DNA from: 2-02-FULL-62-14 sp035632555
GTDB lineage: Bacteria; Nitrospirota; Nitrospiria; Nitrospirales; Nitrospiraceae
Assembly: GCA_035632555.1 (NCBI GenBank)
Contig: DASQGO010000088.1
Location: 1 to 15,661, forward strand
Direction of reading: 5' to 3'
DNA: 15,661 bases
Shown: in pieces, positions 6,404-13,290 of the stretch
Numbering within the stretch: the first letter of the stretch is position 1
How the letters are laid out: each line of letters begins with the position of its first letter
Notes under the pieces: generated by a model
Seen by the model: the letters and a program-made list of their open reading frames with translations, nothing else
Databases searched by the model: none
What the model was told of the DNA's origin: nothing
Program-made: the position numbers and the translations under genes

Positions 6404-8287
6404 ATGGACCAGCAGAGTTCGACAGTCTCCCCCCAGACGCACCGGTCGCCGGCCGACAGGCGGGAGAATATCCGCAACATCGCCATCATCGCCCACGTGG
6501 ACCACGGGAAGACCACGCTGGTGGACGCCCTGCTCCGCCAGACGCACGTCCACAGGAAGATCAACGACATGGGCGAGCGCGTGCTGGACTCCATGGACCA
6601 GGAGCGCGAGCGCGGCATCACCATCCGCGCCAAAAACGCGAGCATCATGTATCAAGGCGTCAAGATCAACATCGTGGACACGCCGGGCCACGCCGATTTC
6701 GGCGGCGAGGTGGAACGGACGCTCCGCATGGTGGACGGGGTGTTGATTCTGGTGGACGCGAAGGAAGGCCCCATGCCACAGACGACCTTCGTGCTGCGGA
6801 AAGCCCTGGCGCTCGGGCACAAGGCCATTGTGGTTATCAACAAAATCGACCGGCCTGACGCCGTGATCGACGACGTGGTGAACCGGACCTTCGACCTGTT
6901 CGGCGCGCTGGGCGCCACCAACGAGCAGCTGGATTTCCCGATCGTCTACACCTCCGCCATCAACGGCATCGCCACGCTGGACGTCAACAAGCCCGGCACG
7001 GACATCAACCCGCTGCTGGACACGATCCTGGCGCACGTGCCAGCCCCGGCCATCAATGCCGAGGCCCCGCTGCAGATTCTGGTGCTCGCGCTGTCCCACG
7101 ATTCGTACAAGGGCAAGATGGGCATCGGCAAGATCCTCTCGGGCTCGATCGCGCGACGCCAGAACGTCATCCGAATCACCCGCGAAGGCGTGCACGTGCC
7201 CGGCAAAGTGACCGAATTGGCGGTCTTCTCAGGATTGGAGCGGATGGACGTGGACAAAGCCGAGGCCGGCGAGATCGTGGCCGTGGCCGGATTGCCGGAG
7301 ATCGGCATCGGCGAGACGATCGCGGATGCGGAGCATCCCCTCGCGCTGCCGCCGGTCAAGATCGACGAGCCGACCGTCCAGATGACCTTTGCGGTCAACA
7401 CGAGCCCCTTCGCGGGGCGCGAGGGCAAGTACCTGACCTCCCGCCACCTGCGCGAGCGGCTGTTCAAGGAGCTGGAAACCAACGTCTCCCTGCGCGTGGA
7501 GGAAACCGACAGCCCCGACCGTTTCCTGGTCGCCGGCCGCGGCGAGTTGCACCTGGCCGTGTTGATCGAGCAAATGCGGCGCGAGGGCTACGAGCTGCAA
7601 GTCTCGCAGCCGGAAGTCATTCTGCACCGGGACAGTGGAACCGTCACGGAGCCTTACGAAGAGTTGACCATCTCCGTTCCCGCCGACTACCAGGGCACGG
7701 TCATCGAGGAGATCGGCACGCGGCGGGGCGAACTGCGGCACATGAAGCTGGTGCACGCCGAGGGCAACGCCGGGGAAATGCACCTGGAGTACCATATTCC
7801 CACGCGCGGCGTGATCGGCCTCAAGGGCGTGCTCCTGACGAAGACCCGCGGGACCGTCATCATGCACCACGTGTTCAAGGAGTACGGCCCCTATGACGAA
7901 CGCTCGCTCGTGACGGCGCCGCACGGCTCGCTGGTCGCCTACGAAGACGGTACGAGCAACGCCTACGGCCTGTTCATGATGCAGGAGCGCGGCGCGCTGT
8001 TTCTCAGCCCCGGCATCGAGGTCTACCGAGGCATGGTCGTGGGGCAGAACAGCCGCGACGAAGATCTGGACGTCAACGTGTGCAAAGCCAAGCAGTTGAC
8101 CAACATGCGCGCATCGGGATCCGACGAAGCGCTGACCTTGACTCCGCCCCGGCAGATGACGCTCGAATTCGCTTTGGAATACATCGGCTCCGACGAGCTG
8201 GTCGAAGTGACGCCGTCCAGCATCCGCATCCGCAAGCGCCTGCTGAATCCTGAAGATCGCCGCAAGGCCCGCAAAAACAAAGCCTGA
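6404..8287 (+). CDS. typA: Ribosome-binding translational GTPase TypA/BipA
   Basis: BipA is an EF-G-like GTPase that binds the ribosome and helps 50S assembly and growth under stress or cold. The 627-residue protein from this ATG has all G motifs: AHVDHGKT (30-37), GITI (71-74), DTPGH (92-96) and NKID (146-149). EF-G-like domains II, III and V and the BipA-specific C-terminal domain follow, including RGVIGLKG and QLTNMRASG, which are typical of the family. The reading frame stays open to 6302, but that upstream part would cover the promoter and hairpin, and its residues do not resemble BipA. The chosen ATG has an aggaag ribosome site. The next gene follows after 19 bp and is probably co-transcribed. 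Confidence 0.96.
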   Translation: MDQQSSTVSPQTHRSPADRRENIRNIAIIAHVDHGKTTLVDALLRQTHVHRKINDMGERVLDSMDQERERGITIRAKNASIMYQGVKINIVDTPGHADFGGEVERTLRMVDGVLILVDAKEGPMPQTTFVLRKALALGHKAIVVINKIDRPDAVIDDVVNRTFDLFGALGATNEQLDFPIVYTSAINGIATLDVNKPGTDINPLLDTILAHVPAPAINAEAPLQILVLALSHDSYKGKMGIGKILSGSIARRQNVIRITREGVHVPGKVTELAVFSGLERMDVDKAEAGEIVAVAGLPEIGIGETIADAEHPLALPPVKIDEPTVQMTFAVNTSPFAGREGKYLTSRHLRERLFKELETNVSLRVEETDSPDRFLVAGRGELHLAVLIEQMRREGYELQVSQPEVILHRDSGTVTEPYEELTISVPADYQGTVIEEIGTRRGELRHMKLVHAEGNAGEMHLEYHIPTRGVIGLKGVLLTKTRGTVIMHHVFKEYGPYDERSLVTAPHGSLVAYEDGTSNAYGLFMMQERGALFLSPGIEVYRGMVVGQNSRDEDLDVNVCKAKQLTNMRASGSDEALTLTPPRQMTLEFALEYIGSDELVEVTPSSIRIRKRLLNPEDRRKARKNKA

Positions 8288-8306
8288 TCACGTTCCGGCT
8301 TCTCCC

Positions 8307-9068
8307 ATGAAAATACGCAAGAAGCTTCCGAAACCTTCCGGTTCCGGACGGCCCCTGTACATCGTCGGGTACTCATCACCTGCTCCGTCGGCCGTCGAAC
8401 TCCAAATGTGGTTCGACCTGGAATACGGCGGACCGCTGAAGCTCACTGCTTCGAAGGAATCCGCTCCGGTGACCGCCACCCACGGGCCCTGGAACGTCCA
8501 GTTGCAGATTGCGTTGCCCCAAGTCAATGCCGACGCCTGGTCGGAGCGGCTGGATTGGCGTCATTCCCATGCCGGCATGATTCTGCGTCCGTCGGTGACG
8601 CCGCAGCAGGCTTGTGATCTGGCGCTCTTCACCGCCCGGCTCGCGAGAGGACTGACCCTGCTGACCCAAGGCACCGTGTATGACATGGTCACGCACACCT
8701 ATCTTAATCCCTCCGACTGGACGGATCGGCCGCTGAACCGGTTTTGCACGGCGGATCACGTGACGGTGTCGCAGGCCGATTCGCCAGACTCTCAGATGGA
8801 TTGGTTTCACACGCTCGGCCTGAGTAAATTCGGGCTGGATGAATTGGAAGTGTTCCGGCCTGTCGGACTGCCGGGCCGGCCGACGCTGGAGGCCCTGGCC
8901 GGCATTGCGGACGAATTGCTCCGCATCGGCCGCTCGCCAAACGTTGGAACGACTGTGGCGCTTCCCATCCTGGGATTTTCGATCACTGTGAAACGGCACA
9001 GGACCGCCGCTCCGACCGGTCAGTCATTTCCCTTCCGTGAAATCAGTTGGCAGGATCCTGCAAGGTAG
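8307..9068 (+). CDS. Conserved hypothetical protein, possibly DUF4261-like
   Basis: I do not recognise this 253-residue protein with confidence. No signal peptide or membrane segment is visible, so it is probably cytosolic. The N-terminus is basic (MKIRKKLPK), and the most ordered-looking segments are GTVYDMVTHTYLNPSDW (122-138) and WFHTLGLSKFGLDELEVF (166-183). The pattern of a 'trivial' tail domain with FHTLGL.KFG.DE recalls DUF4261-type proteins, but this is a weak impression. The gene lies 19 bp after typA with no clear ribosome site, so it probably depends on typA transcription. The frame and codon use look like real coding sequence, and it fills the gap between typA and the peroxiredoxin. 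Confidence 0.75.
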   Translation: MKIRKKLPKPSGSGRPLYIVGYSSPAPSAVELQMWFDLEYGGPLKLTASKESAPVTATHGPWNVQLQIALPQVNADAWSERLDWRHSHAGMILRPSVTPQQACDLALFTARLARGLTLLTQGTVYDMVTHTYLNPSDWTDRPLNRFCTADHVTVSQADSPDSQMDWFHTLGLSKFGLDELEVFRPVGLPGRPTLEALAGIADELLRIGRSPNVGTTVALPILGFSITVKRHRTAAPTGQSFPFREISWQDPAR

Positions 9069-9134
9069 AAAAATCATTGCAATCAATGCATTAGACTGCC
9101 ATTGAGATGAGACCAGCCTGGGCCTTCTGGCCGA

Positions 9135-9164
9135 TTGACAAGCTTTCGCAGGCCGTGTTACCAC
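9135..9164 (+). promoter_or_regulatory. Weak candidate promoter upstream of the peroxiredoxin
   Basis: A perfect -35 TTGACA (9135-9140) is followed 18 bp later by TACCAC (9159-9164), a poor -10. A small hairpin (GGCCGTGT, 9151-9158, pairing with ACAC-a-GGCC, 9163-9171) overlaps the -10 region and could be an operator or an accidental fold. This is the only promoter-like signal I find in the 142-bp gap before the gene. Confidence 0.3.
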
Positions 9165-9210
9165 ACAGGCCGCAGGGTGATACGTTTTCAACCAACGCAA
9201 GGAGGCCGCA

Positions 9211-9681
9211 ATGTCGGATGTGAAACCGGAAATCAAGGCGGGAGATATGGCTCCCGATTTTACGCTGAAAGATCAGGACCAGAAAGAAGTCAAGTTGAGC
9301 GACTTCAAGGGCAAGAAGAACGTCGTGCTCTGCTTCTACCCGCTGGACTGGAGCCCCGTTTGTCAGGGCGAAAACAAGTGTCTCACCGACGACTTCCCCA
9401 AATTCCAGGGCGCACATGCCGAAGTGTTCGGCATCAGCTGTGACAGCTTTTTCTCCCACAAGGCCTGGGCGGATTCGCTGGACCTGAAGCATCGCCTGCT
9501 GGCCGACATGCATCGGACCACGTGCAAGGCCTACGGCCTCTATTTCGAGCCGCTGAACTGCTCGAAGCGTGCGACCGTCATTGTAGACAAGCACGGCAAG
9601 GTCGCCTACGTGAAGGTGCAGGAGATTAAGGTGGCGCGCGAGGACAAAGACATTCTCGCCGCCCTGGCGAAGCTCAACTAA
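9211..9681 (+). CDS. Thiol peroxiredoxin (AhpC/Bcp/AhpE-like)
   Basis: Peroxiredoxins reduce H2O2 and organic hydroperoxides through a reactive cysteine. The 156-residue protein has the thioredoxin fold start (GDMAPDFTL, 11-19) and the active-site signature PLDWSPVC (44-51) with peroxidatic C51, a Ser in the usual Thr position (S48) and a Trp where Phe is common. The conserved arginine is likely R120. Other cysteines are C41, C57, C77, C105 and C117, so a resolving partner inside the protein is possible but not assignable. The start has a strong ribosome site (aaggagg). A hairpin terminator follows the stop and a thioredoxin-like gene comes next, a plausible reductant. Subfamily assignment (Bcp or AhpE) is uncertain. 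Confidence 0.92.
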   Translation: MSDVKPEIKAGDMAPDFTLKDQDQKEVKLSDFKGKKNVVLCFYPLDWSPVCQGENKCLTDDFPKFQGAHAEVFGISCDSFFSHKAWADSLDLKHRLLADMHRTTCKAYGLYFEPLNCSKRATVIVDKHGKVAYVKVQEIKVAREDKDILAALAKLN

Positions 9682-9694
9682 ATTGTTATGGCGC

Positions 9695-9728
9695 AAAGGG
9701 GAGGCGTTCGGGAAGAACCCTCCCCTTT
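9695..9728 (+). terminator. Strong hairpin after the peroxiredoxin gene
   Basis: AAAGGGGAGG (9695-9704) pairs perfectly with CCTCCCCTTT (9719-9728), and an inner GTTC (9706-9709) pairs with GAAC (9715-9718) around a GGGAA loop, leaving one bulged C. The tail (cgtttctg) is only moderately T-rich, so termination may be partial. It lies 14 bp after the peroxiredoxin stop and inside the longest reading of the next frame, which argues against the early start there. Confidence 0.7.
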
Positions 9729-9747
9729 CGTTTCTGCCGAGGATGTG

Positions 9748-10083
9748 ATGGCCGGCACGGTCGAAGACGTCAGCGATGCCAATTACAAGGAGTTTACCGA
9801 TGCGCCGGCATCGGTTGTCGCCTACGGCTTGGCAACCTGCGAGCCCTGCAAGACTTACGATCCGATTTTAGAAGAGACGGCGGCGAAATTTTCCAGCGTG
9901 AAGGTCGGCAAAGCCAAGATGCACGTGCCCGGCCGGTGCCGCGAGATCAAGCGGACCCACGCGTTCGAGACCTACCCGACGACGCACTTTTTTTCGAAGG
10001 GAAAGTTGCTCCTGACCCGTGAAGGGGTCGTCGAGCCGGCCGAGCTGGCCGCGCTGATCAACGACCATCTGCTGAAGAACTGA
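9748..10083 (+). CDS. Small thioredoxin-like protein (CEPC active site)
   Basis: The 111-residue protein has a single thioredoxin fold with the redox motif CEPC (C31, C34), close to the CGPC of classical thioredoxin, and the cis-proline region TYPTTHFF (P77). An extra cysteine lies at C64. There is no signal peptide, so it should act in the cytosol as a disulfide reductase or electron donor, perhaps to the peroxiredoxin just upstream. The frame is open back to an ATG at 9688, but that start would read through the strong hairpin at 9695-9728. The ATG at 9748 has a gagg ribosome site (9739-9742) and begins right before the fold. The 3' end overlaps the convergent queD-like gene by 26 bp. Confidence 0.85.
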   Translation: MAGTVEDVSDANYKEFTDAPASVVAYGLATCEPCKTYDPILEETAAKFSSVKVGKAKMHVPGRCREIKRTHAFETYPTTHFFSKGKLLLTREGVVEPAELAALINDHLLKN

Positions 10084-10873
10084 CCGCTTCGCGTTCCGCG
10101 TAGTCGTAGATCAACCCGTCCGATTCCACCAGTCTGATCTGCTGCAACTGTCCCGTCGGAATCGCTTTCACCAAGAGCGACCAGATGAGCTGCGCGAGCG
10201 TTTCGCCCGTCAGCGGACGGGACGCGAAGGCCGGGTCCTGGCCCAGATTCCGATCGGTAAAACGGCGGAGGATCAATTCCTGCACCACTCGATCCATGGC
10301 TCCGATGTCCGTCACCATCCCGCTCACCGGATGGATCTCGCCGCCGACTGTCACCTCCAGCGCATAATCATGGCCCGTCTGGCCCTGTGCGCGGGCATTG
10401 GCGGCAGGCAGCGACGCCGAAAAATGATATCGGCGCGTCACGCTCGCGCGGCGGCGCGCATGCGTCTCTGCCGTCAGATCGGCCCAAAGATCGTCTTCCT
10501 CGCAGAGTCGAATCCGATCGAGCCGACCGATTTCAGGGTACCCGCTCAGCTTGTTCCAGAGAACCGTGGCGATATTCTCCGTCGTCGGGATGGCGCGCGC
10601 AAAATAGGGCGTGTCGAGATTGAGGTGTTTGTGATCGAATTCTTCCAGGACCTTCTGGAGGACGATTTTGAGATCGAACAGATTGACGACCATGCCGGTG
10701 TGCCGATCCACCGGCCCGGCAACCGTCACTTCCAGCAGATAGTTGTGCCCGTGCCCCGGCTCGTTGTGGCAGGCACCGAACACCCACCGGTTGGTCGCCT
10801 CATCCCATGCCTGGTTGTGATACCGGTGCGCCGCGGAAAATTCGATCCGTTTTGTGAGCAGGGTTTCCGCCAT
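10058..10873 (-). CDS. queD: Tandem 6-carboxytetrahydropterin synthase (QueD/PTPS) protein, second domain degenerate
   Basis: QueD converts dihydroneopterin triphosphate to 6-carboxytetrahydropterin in preQ0/queuosine synthesis. Family members are usually about 120-150 residues; this one is 271 and holds two copies. Domain one (about 1-135) is intact: zinc ligands H16 (FSAAHRYH) and H41/H43 (GHGHNY), catalytic C35 (FGACHNEPG), D80-H81 (EFDHKH), E99 (TTENIA) and E125. Domain two (about 145-255) keeps the fold pattern (TRRYHFSA, TGHDYALEVTV, RLVES) but the first zinc histidine is lost (FSASLPA), HGH has become TGH, and the catalytic Cys and Asp-His are missing. The ATG at 10873 is chosen over an upstream TTG (10894) at the edge of a terminator hairpin; neither has a clear ribosome site. 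Confidence 0.88.
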   Translation of the reverse strand: MAETLLTKRIEFSAAHRYHNQAWDEATNRWVFGACHNEPGHGHNYLLEVTVAGPVDRHTGMVVNLFDLKIVLQKVLEEFDHKHLNLDTPYFARAIPTTENIATVLWNKLSGYPEIGRLDRIRLCEEDDLWADLTAETHARRRASVTRRYHFSASLPAANARAQGQTGHDYALEVTVGGEIHPVSGMVTDIGAMDRVVQELILRRFTDRNLGQDPAFASRPLTGETLAQLIWSLLVKAIPTGQLQQIRLVESDGLIYDYAEREAVSSSADGR

Positions 10874-10893
10874 GATAAAGACCCGGATAGACA

Positions 10894-10928
10894 AAGGGCC
10901 GGGATCATGCGAGATGACCCCGGCCCTT
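10894..10928 (-). terminator. Hairpin between erpA and queD
   Basis: AAGGGCCGGG (10894-10903) pairs with CCCGGCCCTT (10919-10928); after one mismatch the stem continues with TCAT/ATGA (10905-10908/10914-10917) around a 5-nt loop. On the minus strand it follows the erpA stop by about 30 bp and is trailed by tgtctat, a weak T tail. It probably gives partial termination, letting some transcription reach queD. Confidence 0.65.
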
Positions 10929-10958
10929 CGTTGAAATTAAACTAAACCGCGCCGCGGC

Positions 10959-11279
10959 TTAGGCGCTGAACGAACTGCCGCATCCGCAGGTCGTCTTGGC
11001 CTGAGGGTTCTTGATTGCAAACCCGGACCCCTGCAGGCTGTCCACGTAATCCACTTCGGCTCCCTGCAACAGCGGGGCGCTCTGGGAATCCATGATGACC
11101 TGGACTCCGCCCTTTTCGATCACCGTGTCGTCGTCGGCCACCTTGGACTCGAACGCCATTCCGTACTGGTAGCCATGACAGCCGCCACCCTTGACGTAGA
11201 TCCGAAGTCCAACCGCATCCTTCTCCTCGACAATCAATTCCTTGATCTTCTGTTCCGCCATCGATGAAATTGTCACCAT
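10959..11279 (-). CDS. erpA: A-type Fe-S carrier, ErpA-like
   Basis: This 106-residue HesB/IscA-family protein should deliver Fe-S clusters to apoproteins. It has the three ligand cysteines C34 (GGGCHG), C98 and C100 (TCGCGSSFS). The sequence around the first cysteine, GCHGYQYG, and the CGCGSSFS tail resemble ErpA more than the isc-cluster IscA at 436-792, although a His replaces the usual Ser after C34. The N-terminus is short. The start is clear: a gaggagggg ribosome site lies upstream and a good promoter is placed about 60 nt before it. A hairpin follows, then queD on the same strand. The split between IscA and ErpA rests on local motifs, so the symbol is likely but not certain. Confidence 0.88.
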   Translation of the reverse strand: MVTISSMAEQKIKELIVEEKDAVGLRIYVKGGGCHGYQYGMAFESKVADDDTVIEKGGVQVIMDSQSAPLLQGAEVDYVDSLQGSGFAIKNPQAKTTCGCGSSFSA

Positions 11280-11347
11280 GGTCTACCCCTCCTCTTCTTA
11301 TTCATTCCTTTATGAGTGCCGGCAGCACAATCCAGCCGTTGCCCATC

Positions 11348-11376
11348 ACTATAAGGCTACCGGCAGCCGAAGTCAA
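11348..11376 (-). promoter_or_regulatory. Sigma70-type promoter for erpA
   Basis: On the minus strand TTGACT (-35, plus 11371-11376) and TATAGT (-10, plus 11348-11353) are exactly 17 bp apart, each matching five of six consensus bases. The predicted start is near 11341, giving about 62 nt of leader to the erpA ATG. It gives erpA a promoter separate from the aquaporin gene upstream. Confidence 0.7.
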
Positions 11377-11408
11377 CCGAGACTGAGAAATAAGCCTTTA
11401 TTGTTCAA

Positions 11409-11433
11409 CAGATAGGCCCTTTCGGCCTATCTG
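11409..11433 (-). terminator. Perfect hairpin after the aquaporin gene
   Basis: CAGATAGGCC (11409-11418) and GGCCTATCTG (11424-11433) form a perfect 10-bp stem with a 5-nt loop. It lies 45 bp past the aquaporin stop on the minus strand. The trailing sequence (ttgaacaataaagg) lacks a T run, so it may be a weak terminator or an mRNA-protecting stem. Confidence 0.5.
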
Positions 11434-11478
11434 GAAGGCCTCAGTGAGTCCTGTGGCCATTGGATTTCTGACAACACT

Positions 11479-12138
11479 CTAATGCTTGATGAGAAATCGC
11501 CCGTAGACTAGGCCAGCCAGTCCTCCGCCGGCCAGCGGCCCAATCCAGTACACCAGGTGATTGTCCCAGTAGCCGCCCGCCAAGGCCGGACCGAAGGTCC
11601 GGGCCGGGTTCATGGCAGCACCTGTCAGGGGGCCTCCCATCAGAATGTCGCACATGATTGCGAGCCCAATTCCAAATCCTCCAATTGCTTTCCAGGTTCC
11701 CCGCTCATCGATCCCCGTTCCATAGACAACCAGCACAAGAAAGAATGTCAGCACCGTTTCCACCAAGATGCCGGTTTCCACGGAGACACCCGGCGCCAGT
11801 CCAGGTGTTCCCAAATTGACCGCCTGCCACGTCACCGCCGGATACACCATGCGCAGCAGAAAACCGGCCACTGACGCTCCGATGAGTTGTGATGCCACAT
11901 AAGCGCCGGCCATCTGACCGGAGATCTTGCCCCCCACCCACGCCCCGAAGGTGACGGCTGGATTGTTGTGCCCTCCCGAGATATGCCCCAGGGCCGAAAT
12001 CAGCACGGCCATCATGCATCCATGCGCGATCGCGATCCCGACCAATCCCGCATTGTTGATGATGGACGCTGCGCCGACGAAACAGAACGCAAATGTTGCA
12101 ATGGCCTCCGCTACGCACGGTTTCAACGCCTTATTCAT
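11479..12138 (-). CDS. Aquaporin (MIP family) with TIP-like predicted selectivity filter
   Basis: The 219-residue protein is a full-length MIP channel with six membrane segments and two half-helices ending in the NPA boxes: SGGHNNPAVTF (N59-A61) and MNPARTFGP (N177-A179, R180). Lining it up by eye on E. coli AqpZ through the GHISGGH and NPAR anchors puts H39, I165, A174 and R180 at the aromatic/arginine filter, a His/Ile/Ala/Arg set seen in some plant tonoplast intrinsic proteins. AqpZ has Phe/His/Thr/Arg. Segments such as GPLTGAAMNPARTFGP and YWIGPLAGGGLAGLVYG also recall plant TIPs. Water passage is likely; ammonia, urea or H2O2 passage is only inferred. The start has a ggaggt ribosome site. 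It is flanked by a candidate promoter and a hairpin, so it is probably its own unit. Confidence 0.93.
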   Translation of the reverse strand: MNKALKPCVAEAIATFAFCFVGAASIINNAGLVGIAIAHGCMMAVLISALGHISGGHNNPAVTFGAWVGGKISGQMAGAYVASQLIGASVAGFLLRMVYPAVTWQAVNLGTPGLAPGVSVETGILVETVLTFFLVLVVYGTGIDERGTWKAIGGFGIGLAIMCDILMGGPLTGAAMNPARTFGPALAGGYWDNHLVYWIGPLAGGGLAGLVYGRFLIKH

Positions 12139-12188
12139 CGCCCTACCTCCAGTATGAGGTTCGTTGCCGGGTCTTCTTTCGTACGCGA

Positions 12189-12217
12189 CTGGTACCGTAG
12201 CCGGAGAATATTGTCAA
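12189..12217 (-). promoter_or_regulatory. Candidate promoter for the aquaporin
   Basis: On the minus strand a perfect -35 TTGACA (plus 12212-12217) is followed 17 bp later by TACCAG (plus 12189-12194), a -10 with three of six matches. It overlaps the last codon of rfbC and would give about 57 nt of leader. The perfect -35 is the main support. Confidence 0.4.
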
Positions 12218-12777
12218 GAACCATCCCCTGCATAGACCGGCAGCTCATTCGCCATGTCCGCTAGGCGTTTGTAGGCCCCGTCCTTCTTGGACAGCAGCGG
12301 ATCGGCAATCGGCCAGGCGATCGCGATGGCCGGATCGTTCCAGGCGATCCCCCGTTCATCGTTCGGGAAATAGATGTCCGTGCATTTATACAGGACATCC
12401 GCCGTTTCGCTGAGGGCGCAGAACCCGTGGGCAAAGCCGGGCGGGACATAGAGCTGGCGCTTGTTCTCTCCCGACAGTTCGGCTCCGACCCACTGACCGA
12501 AGGTCGGGGACCCCTTCCGGATATCCACGGCCACGTCGAAGATGCGGCCCTTCAGGGCCGTGACGAGCTTTCCCTGTGCGTGCCTCAACTGATAATGCAG
12601 CCCCCGGAGCGTGCCGCGCACGGAATGCGAGAAATTGTCCTGAACGAACGGACCACGGATCCCGCCGTCCGCATACCTTCCCGCGTGGTAGGTCTCCATA
12701 AAATATCCGCGCGGATCTTCGAAGACGACAGGCTCGACAATCACGACACCTTTCAATTTTGTTTCGATGAATTTCAC
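12214..12777 (-). CDS. rfbC: dTDP-4-dehydrorhamnose 3,5-epimerase RfbC/RmlC
   Basis: RmlC epimerises dTDP-4-keto-6-deoxyglucose at C3 and C5, the third step of dTDP-L-rhamnose synthesis for surface polysaccharide. The 187-residue cupin has the family length and motifs: DPRGYFMETY (21-30), QDNFSHS (46-52), RGLHYQ (58-63) with catalytic H61, VPPGFAHGF (111-119) and Y130, with D166 as the likely partner of H61 and K70 near the active site. The gene starts with GTG, preceded by a ggagagg ribosome site. It lies 33 bp after a small unknown gene on the same strand. No other rml gene is in the window, so the pathway must be completed elsewhere. Confidence 0.95.
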   Translation of the reverse strand: MKFIETKLKGVVIVEPVVFEDPRGYFMETYHAGRYADGGIRGPFVQDNFSHSVRGTLRGLHYQLRHAQGKLVTALKGRIFDVAVDIRKGSPTFGQWVGAELSGENKRQLYVPPGFAHGFCALSETADVLYKCTDIYFPNDERGIAWNDPAIAIAWPIADPLLSKKDGAYKRLADMANELPVYAGDGS

Positions 12778-12810
12778 CAGTGTTTCCTCTCCAGGCCGAA
12801 AAGTAGCCCC

Positions 12811-13215
12811 TCAACTCGCCGATCCAGGAGGATCCACGATATCCGGCGGCTCCGGATACAGTTGCTGGATTCGTTCGATCAGCGGGAGCGCCTGGGGCGA
12901 ACTGGACCTGGTCGGCTCGCTCGGCGGGTGTTCCCAGGTCAACTGCGAAATGCCAGCCTCGGCCAACAGGGTCCGGATCGTCAAGGCCAGGGCCTCGAGC
13001 GTGACCTCCGTGCCGCCACGCAGGTCCAGCACCCGGTCTTTCGGATCGACAGGCGGCGGGCCGGCGTGCGCCAGCGCCCAACACCGATCGAAAATGGTTG
13101 CACGCAGCCGGTATGGTATGTTTAAAGACGGAAGCTCCGCCGTGCAGAGCGCGGCGACCATCAACACAAACTGAAGATCCGGCATTCCCGGTTCCTGGAC
13201 ATCCAGGGAAGGCAT
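12811..13215 (-). CDS. Hypothetical protein upstream of rfbC
   Basis: I do not recognise this 134-residue product. It has no signal peptide or clear membrane segment; a mildly hydrophobic stretch (FVLMVAALCTAEL, 16-28) starts near the N-terminus, the middle is DPKDRVLDLRGGTEVTLEALALTIRTL-like (57 onward, helix-forming), and the C-terminal third is rich in Pro and Ser (EHPPSEPTRSSSPQ). The ATG at 13215 has an aagga ribosome site; a second ATG at codon 11 is possible. It precedes rfbC by 33 bp on the same strand and probably shares its transcript. Other frames are open here too, as expected in GC-rich DNA, so the gene call depends on the ribosome site and spacing. Confidence 0.55.
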   Translation of the reverse strand: MPSLDVQEPGMPDLQFVLMVAALCTAELPSLNIPYRLRATIFDRCWALAHAGPPPVDPKDRVLDLRGGTEVTLEALALTIRTLLAEAGISQLTWEHPPSEPTRSSSPQALPLIERIQQLYPEPPDIVDPPGSAS

Positions 13216-13290
13216 AGACTGTCCTTACCAAACCCGGCTTGGCCCGTCAACCGTTCTCCAGCGGACCTCGCCACACGTGACTCATAGTGT

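Noticed and set aside
10874..10894. TTG start for the QueD-like gene
   Set aside because: The TTG sits at the edge of the erpA terminator hairpin, and the ATG at 10873 gives a normal QueD N-terminus.
11409..11433. Perfect palindrome as a REP/mobile repeat
   Set aside because: Only one copy is seen in the window, and its place after the aquaporin stop fits a terminator or mRNA-end stem.
12427..13125. Plus-strand 232-residue frame across rfbC and its neighbour
   Set aside because: It lies opposite the certain rfbC gene and has no family motifs.
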